A stretch of DNA of 64,000 nucleotides from Haliotis asinina (Eukaryota; Mollusca; Gastropoda; Lepetellida; Haliotidae): positions 43,885,747-43,949,746 of the forward strand of contig NC_090292.1 of assembly GCF_037392515.1 (NCBI RefSeq), in the 5' to 3' direction. The position numbers and the translations under genes were made by a program. Each line of letters opens with the position of its first letter. The stretch's first letter is position 1. The notes beneath the pieces were generated by a model that was given only the letters and a program-made list of their open reading frames with translations, did no database searches and was not told the origin of the DNA. Shown here piece after piece: positions 31,173-39,784 of this stretch.

Positions 31173-32197
31173 ATTGTACGGAATTAGTTCATACATCAAA
31201 AGCAGTGTTTCTAATGTTTCTTTTTTATTTACAGTGTTTCATTAGCTGGGGTAAGTTAACTTTTGGTGAATGCTTTTTGTGCGTATTGAGAATTATTAAT
31301 TTTCGTTTCTGTAAAAATATAGTGTCAGTTACGTTCTTTGAATGTAACGGTATGACATTTTGGTTTATTTTCTTGTACATGTATGTTGATGTTTTGTGCA
31401 TGATCCGTTCTTTGCTATGTTCAGATTTTGTATATATATGGGTAGTGTGGTTGCTCCTGATTTATTTGGGCAGTTTTGTCGCCATTTGCTGTTGGCATTG
31501 GCTGATGAGAAGAGTTATCTACCTGAGAGCATTATGGGTAATTTTGTACTACTTTAATTTGGGTTTTCCATGTATATGGGTGTTGCTAATTTGCATATTG
31601 TTCGAAAAGGATTCTAAATTAAATCTGCATGTACATATTTTCCCTTATAAATTTACTATGTACTTAAGTCTTATTTGTGGCATGCCTTATGAGTGTCTAG
31701 GTGTATATTTAGACCTATTTTGTGTATATTTATCTAAACGTATGCGTGTGTGTGTGTTATCTTGTGTACGTCATGGTTTCGTGTTATTGCTCACTTTGCA
31801 ACCTCTCTTAGCTATTGTCTGCATTACGCTTTCATGTATGGTATGTGTTAATATTGTTCAATGCAATCAAACTGTATTTATCCATATTATTTTCTTAAAT
31901 ATGAGTCAGGCTTCGGCGGGTTGTTTTCAAAGAGGTGTTGTACTTAGTTATGTAATGCTCTTTGCATGCGTGTTTGATGATGCATTGTGGGTAATTTCTA
32001 TTTATATTGGATACAGAGGATGTTATATTTTGGTGTGCCTAATTTGCATATTATGGCGAGATGACTATAGAATTTATACATTTGATTTATATCATAATGT
32101 AATCAGAGGATGCGTATTCAATTTGTGGTTTATACATATTTTATATGAACTTTTATATATACCTCATCATGTACAGCTTCCTATCAATAAATTGTAA
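31127..32197 (+). CDS. Putative ORF in the LINE-B ORF1 position, unrecognised
   Basis: A 356-codon open frame from the ATG at 31127 (MLLLAPTVFEYC) that overlaps the start of ORF2 by ~29-53 nt in another frame. The product would be very rich in Cys, Phe, Leu, Val and Trp, with several hydrophobic stretches, and has no CCHC knuckle, coiled coil or other motif I recognise. The DNA is T-rich, which lowers the chance of stops, and it also contains the repeated promoter-like modules, so it may be non-coding leader that happens to be open. The truncated LINE-B copies do not reach it, so conservation cannot be tested here. Confidence 0.3.
   Translation: MLLLAPTVFEYCSFAYCTELVHTSKAVFLMFLFYLQCFISWGKLTFGECFLCVLRIINFRFCKNIVSVTFFECNGMTFWFIFLYMYVDVLCMIRSLLCSDFVYIWVVWLLLIYLGSFVAICCWHWLMRRVIYLRALWVILYYFNLGFPCIWVLLICILFEKDSKLNLHVHIFPYKFTMYLSLICGMPYECLGVYLDLFCVYLSKRMRVCVLSCVRHGFVLLLTLQPLLAIVCITLSCMVCVNIVQCNQTVFIHIIFLNMSQASAGCFQRGVVLSYVMLFACVFDDALWVISIYIGYRGCYILVCLICILWRDDYRIYTFDLYHNVIRGCVFNLWFIHILYELLYIPHHVQLPINKL
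31527..31596 (+). promoter_or_regulatory. LINE-B promoter module 2: Staf/ZNF143-like plus octamer
   Basis: GCATTATGGGTAATT (31529-31543) and octamer ATTTGCAT (31589-31596), ~46 nt apart, repeat the arrangement of module 1 about 425 bp downstream. The bases after the octamer (ATATTGTTCGAAA) also resemble module 1. Confidence 0.6.
31981..32049 (+). promoter_or_regulatory. LINE-B promoter module 3: Staf/ZNF143-like plus octamer
   Basis: TGCATTGTGGGTAATT (31981-31996) and octamer ATTTGCAT (32042-32049) form the third copy, ending ~120 nt before the ORF2 start. The ACCCACAATGCA form on the other strand still fits the Staf consensus. Confidence 0.6.
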
Positions 32198-35100
32198 TGG
32201 ACTATTAGATGATACTACTAAATTAAATATATTATCTCATACTTTTGCTAATGATGCCATCGATTTCTTATTTCTTCAGGAGACTCATGTGTATAATTTA
32301 TCAATTGCTAAAATGTATGAACATAGATTTAATGGGAAAGCCTTTTGGAGTTTTGGGAGTAATTTTAGTCGGGGTGTTGCTTTTATTGTTTCATCTAGAG
32401 TTAATTACATTGTAGATTTCTTTTATTATGATATTGAGGGTAGGTTTTTAGTTGTTGATTTAACAATAAATGGATATAATGTGCGATTTTTAAATATGTA
32501 TGCACCTAATGTTCCTGGTGATAGGGCTAATTTCTTTCATAGCGTTGCTAAATTTTTGGTTACAAATAGGCGTATTGTTCTAGGGGGTGATTTTAATTGT
32601 GTTTCTAACGTTCAGTTAGATAAAATAGGTGGTAGGCGGGATGCTCAAATTGGTGCAAATATTATTAAGCAATGGGTCTCCGATTTCTCTCTTTTCGATG
32701 TCTATCGCTCTCAGTTTCCTGGCAAAGTGGCGGTATCTTGGCGTAATACAGCCGGCGTCGGGTCCCGTCTTGACAGGTTCTATATTTCCTCTTCTCTGCG
32801 CTCTACTGTTGTATCTGCAGATATTTCTCCATGTAGTTTTTCTGACCATGATTATGTGTCGTTTAAGCTGAAAGATTTTGCCGGCATTAGTTATGGTTCG
32901 GGTTATTTTAAATGTAATAATTCATTACTAAACGATTCTTTTAAGGCCTTATTTGCGGGCTTTTGTTTAAATCATATTCCCCCTTTAGAGTCCATAACTT
33001 TGGATTGGTGGGATGCCTTTAAGGTTGAAATTGTGTCCTTTTTGAAGTTATTTGGGTCAGTTCAAAAATCACAGCGGGCATCCCTTCGTAATGATTTAGT
33101 TAGTCAATATAAAACATTATGCCGTGCTGAATCTTTACATCCTGGACTGTATACAGACCAAATTGCGGCTGTTAAAAAACAATTAAAGGATTTGGAAATA
33201 CTGGAATTTAATGGTCATTTAGTTCGATCTAAGGCTAAAGACCTTGAAATTGGTGAAAGGCCTTCCAGTTATTTTCTGCGCAAGGAAACTCAGAGAGGTA
33301 CGAAAAAATCTATCAGTTCAATTTTAGACTCTCAAGGCCGTAAAGTAACAACCTCTCGTGAAATCATGGGCGTTTTTGTTGATTTTTATAGCGAACTCTT
33401 TGGCTATGAGCCTATTGATGATGAAATTTGTGAACGTTTCCTTGCTGATTTACCGGCGCTTCATTCGGTTGATTCGGCTTCACTGGAAGGGGACATAACT
33501 CGTGATGAAATTCTAAAGACCCTTAAGGCTATGGAGAATAATAAATCTCCCGGTCCGGATGGGCTTACTAAGGAGTTTTATGTGTCTACTTTTGATGTAC
33601 TTGGTGATGTGCTTCTCCGTGTCTTTCAGCTGTCTTTTCAAGAACAATCTCTTCCTAATTCTTCTAAAACTTCTTATATTTCTCTTATATGTAAGGATGT
33701 TAATAATGCTGATAATGTTCGTAACTGGCGTCCTATTTCTTTATTAAATGTTGATGTCAAAATTGTATCTAAATTATTATGCACACGTTTAGGCAATGTT
33801 ATAGGAAGTATTGTGCATATGGATCAAACCTGTGCTGTACCTGGTCGCTCTATTCATGACAATTGTCATCTAATTCGTAATGTGCTAGATTATGTAGATC
33901 AAAAAGACTTACCTTGTGCTTTTATTAGTTTGGATCAAGAGAAAGCCTTTGATAGGGTTTCTCATCAGTTTATGTTTAGAGTACTGGACCGTTTTGGCTT
34001 TGGTCCAAAATTTCAAAAATGGGTCAAAATTTTGTATACGGACATATCTAGTGCGGTAATAATAAATCAGCACATTTCACAGCCGTTTTCTATAACGAGG
34101 TCTGTCCGGCAGGGGTGTGGTTTATCTCCGTCCCTGTATGTCTTAGCATTAGAGCCTCTGTTAATGTATATTCGGAAAAAAACTGAAATTGTTGGTGTCA
34201 AATTACCAGGTACTGATGATTCGGCAAAAATATCTGCATTTGCTGATGATGGACTGGGATTTTGTACCACAGATGCTTCTATTGGACAACTTTTAGAATC
34301 ATATCATCTTTTTAGCAAGGCGTCTGGCTCCAAATTAAATCTTAACAAAACTCACGGCATTTTCGTTGGTAAATGGCGTAATAGATCAGACCACCCTTTC
34401 GGTATTTCTTGGATTGAGCATTCTAAAATAGTTGGAATTATGACAGGTAGAAATGTCAATGCGGACGATCAATTCCATCCTATACTATCTAAATTTCGAA
34501 GTGTTTTAAATGGTGCTAAAGGACGCTCTATTTCTATTTTTGGCAAAACTATTGTGTGCAACGTCATGGCTTTGTCTAAGTTGTGGTACCGAGGGGCGGT
34601 ATCACCCTATTCAAAACATTATGTCGAACTCTTTCAGAGGGAGACTTTTCGGTTTATTTGGAATTCCACAGCTGAGCCTATTCGGAGGTCTGTTTGTTAT
34701 AAATCAACTTTAGACGGGGGGATGGGTGTTGTACACATCCAGTCTAAATTGCAGTCTTTCTATCTTAAGCATATTCAAAATCTGTTTCATTCCTCAGCTA
34801 AGTGGACCTTTTTTGCGAAATACTGGTTAGGGATGTCCTTACGTCACTATTGTCCCTCACTTTCTTCTTTACTATTCCCACACTCTGAGACGATGTCGGC
34901 TTTCTATCAGGGTTGTTTTTTAGCTGTTAAACGTTTTGAGGCTGTTCATTCGGATTTCCTGATAGATATGTTTCAATTTACTACGAAACAATTTTATGAA
35001 GCACTCATAAAATCAATTGTGGAAAATAAAGTTGAAACGTTGTATCCACGTATTCCTTTCCGGCTTGTTTGGCTTAATTTGCATAATCACTTCGTGGATT

Positions 35101-35618
35101 CACTTTCTAAATCAGTTAATTACCGTCTCATCTATGATTCTCTCCCCTTAGGGTATACTCTCTATACTCGGGGAATGTCTGTCACTCCAAACTGTCCACT
35201 CTGTCGTATAGCAATAGAAACTTCTGATCATCTCTTCATCTATTGCTCGTGTGTTGAGGTTTTGTGGGATATCGTTTTCCAGTGGTTAGATCAATTGTCA
35301 TTTGGTTTATTAAAACGATCTAACGAAGTTATTCGATTTAACTTGGTTCCCAAAATTCCAAATTCCTATCAAAAATCAATGTGCATCTATCTTTTAACTT
35401 TGGCAAAATACACTATTTGGCTGGTTCGAAATTCTAACAAATTTGAGCACTCAAAATTGAATGGAAATGATATCATGTTACGTTTTTTGTCTGTCCTTAG
35501 GACACGTATCAGGGTCGACTTCTATCGCTTATCTTTTACTGTTTTCTCTAACTATTGGCTGTCTACTTCAATATTTTGTTCAGTCGATGGCAATCATAAA
35601 TTATCTTTCAATTTGTAA
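32169..35618 (+). CDS. LINE-B ORF2: endonuclease-reverse transcriptase
   Basis: 1149 residues from the ATG at 32169 (MYSFLSINCNG), chosen because it aligns with the LINE-A starts; another in-frame ATG lies eight codons upstream. The AP endonuclease shows INCNG, FLQETHV (Glu), MYAPN, GGDFN, RLDRFYIS and SDHDYV. RT shows NKSPGPDG, NWRPISLLN, LDQEKAFDRV, RSVRQGCGLSPSLY and the FADD catalytic motif. The C-terminal knuckle is CPLC-X8-H-X4-C. It is intact. Relative to LINE-A the protein is co-linear and similar throughout, so the two families share an ancestor but now use different targets. Confidence 0.94.
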   Translation: MYSFLSINCNGLLDDTTKLNILSHTFANDAIDFLFLQETHVYNLSIAKMYEHRFNGKAFWSFGSNFSRGVAFIVSSRVNYIVDFFYYDIEGRFLVVDLTINGYNVRFLNMYAPNVPGDRANFFHSVAKFLVTNRRIVLGGDFNCVSNVQLDKIGGRRDAQIGANIIKQWVSDFSLFDVYRSQFPGKVAVSWRNTAGVGSRLDRFYISSSLRSTVVSADISPCSFSDHDYVSFKLKDFAGISYGSGYFKCNNSLLNDSFKALFAGFCLNHIPPLESITLDWWDAFKVEIVSFLKLFGSVQKSQRASLRNDLVSQYKTLCRAESLHPGLYTDQIAAVKKQLKDLEILEFNGHLVRSKAKDLEIGERPSSYFLRKETQRGTKKSISSILDSQGRKVTTSREIMGVFVDFYSELFGYEPIDDEICERFLADLPALHSVDSASLEGDITRDEILKTLKAMENNKSPGPDGLTKEFYVSTFDVLGDVLLRVFQLSFQEQSLPNSSKTSYISLICKDVNNADNVRNWRPISLLNVDVKIVSKLLCTRLGNVIGSIVHMDQTCAVPGRSIHDNCHLIRNVLDYVDQKDLPCAFISLDQEKAFDRVSHQFMFRVLDRFGFGPKFQKWVKILYTDISSAVIINQHISQPFSITRSVRQGCGLSPSLYVLALEPLLMYIRKKTEIVGVKLPGTDDSAKISAFADDGLGFCTTDASIGQLLESYHLFSKASGSKLNLNKTHGIFVGKWRNRSDHPFGISWIEHSKIVGIMTGRNVNADDQFHPILSKFRSVLNGAKGRSISIFGKTIVCNVMALSKLWYRGAVSPYSKHYVELFQRETFRFIWNSTAEPIRRSVCYKSTLDGGMGVVHIQSKLQSFYLKHIQNLFHSSAKWTFFAKYWLGMSLRHYCPSLSSLLFPHSETMSAFYQGCFLAVKRFEAVHSDFLIDMFQFTTKQFYEALIKSIVENKVETLYPRIPFRLVWLNLHNHFVDSLSKSVNYRLIYDSLPLGYTLYTRGMSVTPNCPLCRIAIETSDHLFIYCSCVEVLWDIVFQWLDQLSFGLLKRSNEVIRFNLVPKIPNSYQKSMCIYLLTLAKYTIWLVRNSNKFEHSKLNGNDIMLRFLSVLRTRIRVDFYRLSFTVFSNYWLSTSIFCSVDGNHKLSFNL

Positions 35619-35864
35619 ATTTTGATATACTGTTTACTGCTGTTTTATCAAACTGTAATTTAGTGTAATAATTCTGTATAATTGCCATGTTTGTGCCGTA
35701 GCCGTAGTCGGCATTTGTTAAATCATGGGAATGTGTGTACTTGTCCCGTGTCTATTGAATTATTATGTGCATGTGTAAATATGGTGATATGTTATACAAA
35801 TATGTAAAAATGGTAACTTTCTATTTCGTTCATGCTCTTCCTCTGTAGTTTATTTTATTGTTAA

Positions 35865-35915
35865 TGCTGCAGGGCTCAACTCTTTCCTGTGATAATTTTA
35901 GGCCGCCCTGCAGCA
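35865..35915 (+). promoter_or_regulatory. LINE-B 3' UTR hairpin, 11-bp stem
   Basis: TGCTGCAGGGC (35865-35875) and its exact complement GCCCTGCAGCA (35905-35915) flank a 29-nt loop ~55 nt before the poly(A). Both arms are kept in copies 2 and 3, although loop and flanks vary in copy 2. It may be the RT recognition structure (inference). Confidence 0.65.
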
Positions 35916-35980
35916 ACCGCGCTGTCCGCGTGTGTTAAAATTAAATCTGTAAATAAATTTTATCAAAAAGAAAAAAAAAA

Positions 35981-35990
35981 GTATCTGAGC
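35981..35990 (+). repeat. LINE-B target site GTATCTGAGC, second copy
   Basis: A 10-nt site directly after the poly(A) of LINE-B copy 1 and before the 5'-truncated copy 2. It matches 31086-31095. Since copy 2 has lost its 5' end, this sequence must come from the target, not from the element. Confidence 0.85.
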
Positions 35991-37493
35991 TATCAATTCT
36001 ATCCTATACTATCTAAATTTCGAAGTGTTTTAAATGGTGCTAAAGGACGCTCTATTTCTATTTTTGGCAAAACTATTGTGTGCAACGTCATGGCATTGTC
36101 TAAGTTGTGGTACCGTGGGGCGGTATCACCCTATTCAAAACATTATGTCGAACTCTTTCAGAGGGAGACTTTTCGGTTCATTTGGAATTCCACAGCTGAG
36201 CCTATTCGGAGGTCTGTTTGTTATAAATCAACTTTAGACGGGGGGATGGGTGTTGTACACATCCAGTCTAAATTGCAGTCTTTCTATCTTAAGCATATTC
36301 AAAATCTGTTTCATTCCTCAGCTAAGTGGACCTTTTTTGCGAAATACTGGTTAGGGATGTCCTTACGTCACTATTGTCCCTCACTTTCTTCTTTACTATT
36401 CCCACACTCTGAGACGATGTCGGCTTTCTATCAGGGTTGTTTTTTAGCTGTTAAACGTTTTGAGGCTGTTCATTCGGATTTCCTGATAGATATGTTTCAA
36501 TTTACTACGAAACAATTTTATGAAGCACTCATAAAATCAATTGTGGAAAATAAAGTTGAAACGTTGTATCCACGTATTCCTTTCCGGCTTGTTTGGCTTA
36601 ATTTGCATAATCACTTCGTGGATTCACTTTCTAAATCAGTTAATTACCGTCTCATCTATGATTCTCTCCCCTTAGGGTATACTCTCTATACTCGGGGAAT
36701 GTCTGTCACTCCAAACTGTCCACTCTGTCGTATAGCAATAGAAACTTCTGATCATCTCTTCATCTATTGCTCGTGTGTTGAGGTTTTGTGGGATATCGTT
36801 TTCCAGTGGTTAGATCAATTGTCATTTGGTTTATTAAAACGATCTAACGAAGTTATTCGATTTAACTTGGTTCCCAAAATTCCAAATTCCTATCAAAAAT
36901 CAATGTGCATCTATCTTTTAACTTTGGCAAAATACACTATTTGGCTGGTTCGAAATTCTAACAAATTTGAGCACTCAAAATTGAATGGAAATGATATCAT
37001 GTTACGTATTTTGTCTGCCCTTAGGACACGTATCAGGGTCGACTTCTGTCGTTTACCTTTTGCTGTTTTCTCTAAGTATTGGCTGTCTTCTTCAATCTTT
37101 TGTTATATTGATGGCAATCATAAATTATCATTCAATGTTTAAACTGGATATGTTCTTCAATACTGTTTTCTCAAACAAGTAATATATAGACAGTGATAAT
37201 TCTAAATATGGTTCTATGTCGGTGCTGTAGCCGTAGTTAGCAATTGTTATTTGTGTATATAGGCATGTTTATGTACGTCTGTGTATGTGCACTAGTGTTA
37301 TTAGTCCATTACTGTATTAATGTATGTAAATATGATTGCTGTACTCTTCTTTTCCTCTGTAGATTTTTCTTTGTTAGTGCTGCAGGGCTCAACTCTTTTC
37401 TGTGATATATATTTTGGCGGCCCTGCAGCAACAGCGCTGTCGGCGTCTGTAAAATTAAACTTGTAAATAAATTTTATCAAAAAGAAAAAAAAA
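35991..37493 (+). mobile_element. LINE-B copy 2, 5'-truncated
   Basis: 1503 bp beginning inside ORF2 (C-terminal third) and ending with a short A tail, flanked by GTATCTGAGC on both sides. From the start to about 37.0 kb it is nearly identical to copy 1; beyond that it diverges clearly (last ORF2 codons and 3' UTR), so it is a mosaic of two LINE-B lineages. Confidence 0.88.
35992..37142 (+). pseudogene. LINE-B ORF2 C-terminal fragment (copy 2)
   Basis: About 383 codons equivalent to the region after the RT palm through the C-terminal CCHC, ending in FNV-stop. There is no start, endonuclease or RT core. The frame happens to continue upstream through the 3' UTR of copy 1 to 35889, which has no meaning. 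The last ~45 residues differ from copies 1 and 3 (for example SALRTRIRVDFCRLPFAVF). Confidence 0.88.
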
Positions 37494-37503
37494 GTATCTG
37501 AGC
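37494..37503 (+). repeat. LINE-B target site GTATCTGAGC, third copy
   Basis: It lies between the A tail of LINE-B copy 2 and the truncated start of copy 3. Confidence 0.85.
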
Positions 37504-38380
37504 TATCATCTATGTATCATTTATGATTCTCTCCCCTTAGGGTATACTCTCTATACTCGGGGAATGTCTGTCACTCCAAACTGTCCACACTGTCGTATAG
37601 CAATAGAAACTTCTGATCATCTCTTCATCTATTGCTCGTGTGTTGAGGTTTTGTGGGATATCGTTTTCCAGTGGTTAGATCAATTGTCATTTGGTTTATT
37701 AAAACGATCTAACGAAGTTATTCGATTTAACTTGGTTCCCAAAATTCCAAATTCCTATCAAAAATCAATGTGCATCTATCTTTTAACTTTGGCAAAATAC
37801 ACTATTTGGCTGGTTCGAAATTCTAACAAATTTGAGCACTCAAAATTAAATGGAAATGATATCATGTTACGTTTTTTGTCTGTCCTTAGGACACGTATCA
37901 GGGTCGACTTCTATCGCTTATCTTTTACTGTTTTCTCTAACTATTGGCTGTCTACTTCAATATTTTGTTCAGTCGATGGCAATCATAAATTATCTTTCAA
38001 TTTGTAAATTTTGATATACTGTTTACTGCTGTTTTATCAAACTGTAATTTAGTGTAATAATTCTGTATAATTGCCATGTTTGTGCCGTAGCCGTAGTCGG
38101 CATTTGTTAAATCATGTACATGGGAATGTGTGTACTTGTCCCGTGTCTATTGAATTATTATGTGCATGTGTAAATATGGTGATATGTTATACAAATATGT
38201 AAAAATGGTAACTTTCTATTTCGTTCATGCTCTTCCTCTGTAGTTTATTTTATTGTTAATGCTGCAGGGCTCAACTCTTTCCTGTGATAATTTTAGGCCG
38301 CCCTGCAGCAACCGCGCTGTCCGCGTGTGTTAAAATTAAATTTGTAAATAAATTTTATCAAAAAGAAAAAAAAAAAAAAA
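37504..38380 (+). mobile_element. LINE-B copy 3, 5'-truncated
   Basis: 877 bp with the last ~160 codons of ORF2, the 3' UTR with hairpin and an A-rich tail. It matches copy 1 rather than copy 2. A ~15-nt scrambled repeat (ATCTATGTATCATTTATG) marks its 5' junction, typical of abortive second-strand joining. Confidence 0.88.
37519..38007 (+). pseudogene. LINE-B ORF2 C-terminal fragment (copy 3)
   Basis: This is the C-terminal ~162 codons including the zinc knuckle, here CPHC in place of CPLC of copy 1, ending FNL-stop. It is a truncated remnant without a start. Confidence 0.85.
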
Positions 38381-38390
38381 GTATCTGAGC
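38381..38390 (+). repeat. LINE-B target site GTATCTGAGC, fourth copy
   Basis: It follows the tail of LINE-B copy 3 and runs directly into the resumed LINE-A2 leader (AAATAATTACATTTTTCTTC). It thus marks the original uninterrupted site. Confidence 0.85.
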
Positions 38391-38475
38391 AAATAATTAC
38401 ATTTTTCTTCAACAGGTCTACTGGCGGGCTGGACGTTGTCCTTGTCTTCGGACTCCCCCCATTACTTCTTCCAGG

Positions 38476-39444
38476 ATGGCATTTGCTGTTGTTGACTCCT
38501 TCACTGGACCCAGTCTGAGTGAGACTTTTGTCCGAAGTAAGGAACAGAGTGGTCAAGATTGACGTTTCCGGACCCGACAGGTTCACCGCCAACCGATTCA
38601 AGATTTTTCCGTTCTTGGTCAAGAACTTCGGCCAGGGAAGCGTGGAGCGTCTGAGCCGTAGGGACAAAGTCACAGAATGGTTCGTGACCATGTCAGAAGA
38701 TGTCATCGCCGAGAGGATGCATCACCTGAAAGCTATAGATGTAACAGAGAGGCTTTTCTTGCGAGACTTTTTCGGGACTATGGTGAGGTGATAGATGTTA
38801 TGGAGCAAGTAAGCGTGGAGGATTTTGATGCTGGATGCTTGATGGGCATCTATAATGTTGTCTTAGAAGTAGCCTTTGAAGAGGCAGCAAGGATTCCCCA
38901 TATCATAAACATCCAGTCGAGGAATGGAGTTTTCCAACTCCTCTTCACCATGGCAGGAAGAGAACCATTGTGTCTTAAGTGTCGGGAGATTGGGCATGTT
39001 CGGAGGGACTGTACAGGTGAAAAGAAGAATAGAGAACGTCCCATGCCAACACAGAGACAGAGTTATGCAGAGGTGTTGGCTAGATCCAAGGGACCACCTG
39101 GATACCAAGAGGAGCGGGAAATCCCGGAGAAAGAAGTTCCCCAGCGGAATGCATCAGTGGACACAGTACCCACTTCAGATGACAACTTAGTCACTTTGGA
39201 GCACAGCACAGACATGCCAGAGGACAGCAGTGACCATGAAGAGGTGACAGATCGTATTATGACAACACCAGAGGTCCCGAGGAAGCGGCCTGCGTCACCC
39301 ACAAAACAGGACAAGTCAGTGAAGTTTGTGAAGGACACTATGGATGATCTCCACCGTCGAGAACTTAATTCTTGGGGCCAGCTTGCTCGGGATATTGACA
39401 GTGGAACGGATGATTCCATGGGTAGCCCAGGTGGGGACACCTAG
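38476..39444 (+). pseudogene. LINE-A2 ORF1, frameshifted
   Basis: It starts MAFAVVDSFTGPS at 38476. A one-base gain near 38530 shifts the frame, and a deletion near 38755 removes ~25-30 codons that are present in the relative at 50864 (between DITERIR and RFFRDY). The C-terminal half is open to 39444 and keeps the knuckle CLKCREIGHVRRDC and the acidic then basic tail. No single frame encodes the whole protein. Confidence 0.85.
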
Positions 39445-39784
39445 TGTCTGTGTGTGTGGTGATTTTCACGATGGCGACTCGGACATGCCCCCGGACAATG
39501 GATACGATTATCGCCTTAACAAACGACGGCTTGCTGCCGGGTTTTATGTGTTGTGTTGTGTTTGATCTCGTGAACCTGATGTTATGGATTTGTTTCTGGA
39601 CTTCGATTTTTGGATACGGATATGATACTGGGCGGTTGTGGTATGTATTTTTACTTATTTCATGTATATTATGTACGTGTATATACATTTGGATATATTT
39701 CTCAAATAAGTGTTACTTTGTTATTTATTGGATTTAAATTTTCATATGTGTATATAGTGTATCTGTTCCATTGTATGTAGAAAG
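39445..39784 (+). other. LINE-A2 inter-ORF spacer
   Basis: A 340-nt gap equivalent to 1317-1694 in copy 1, with a GGACATGCCC motif near 39480. It is AT-rich and contains no gene that I can support. Confidence 0.6.

Larger units (their letters stand above)
31096..35980 (+). mobile_element. LINE-B copy 1, full-length Tx1-like LINE inserted in the LINE-A leader
   Basis: 4885 bp bounded by GTATCTGAGC at 31086-31095 and 35981-35990. It has a ~1070-nt T-rich leader, ORF2, a ~360-nt 3' UTR with an 11-bp hairpin and a 10-A tail. ORF2 is clearly related to, but diverged from, LINE-A ORF2. I see no CCHC-type ORF1; only a long open frame of unknown nature fills that position. The flanking site, not shared with U1, shows a different target specificity from LINE-A. 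Confidence 0.9.

Noticed and set aside
35889-37142. 417-codon frame as an independent gene
   Set aside because: It is the 3' UTR of LINE-B copy 1 running by chance into the ORF2 fragment of copy 2.
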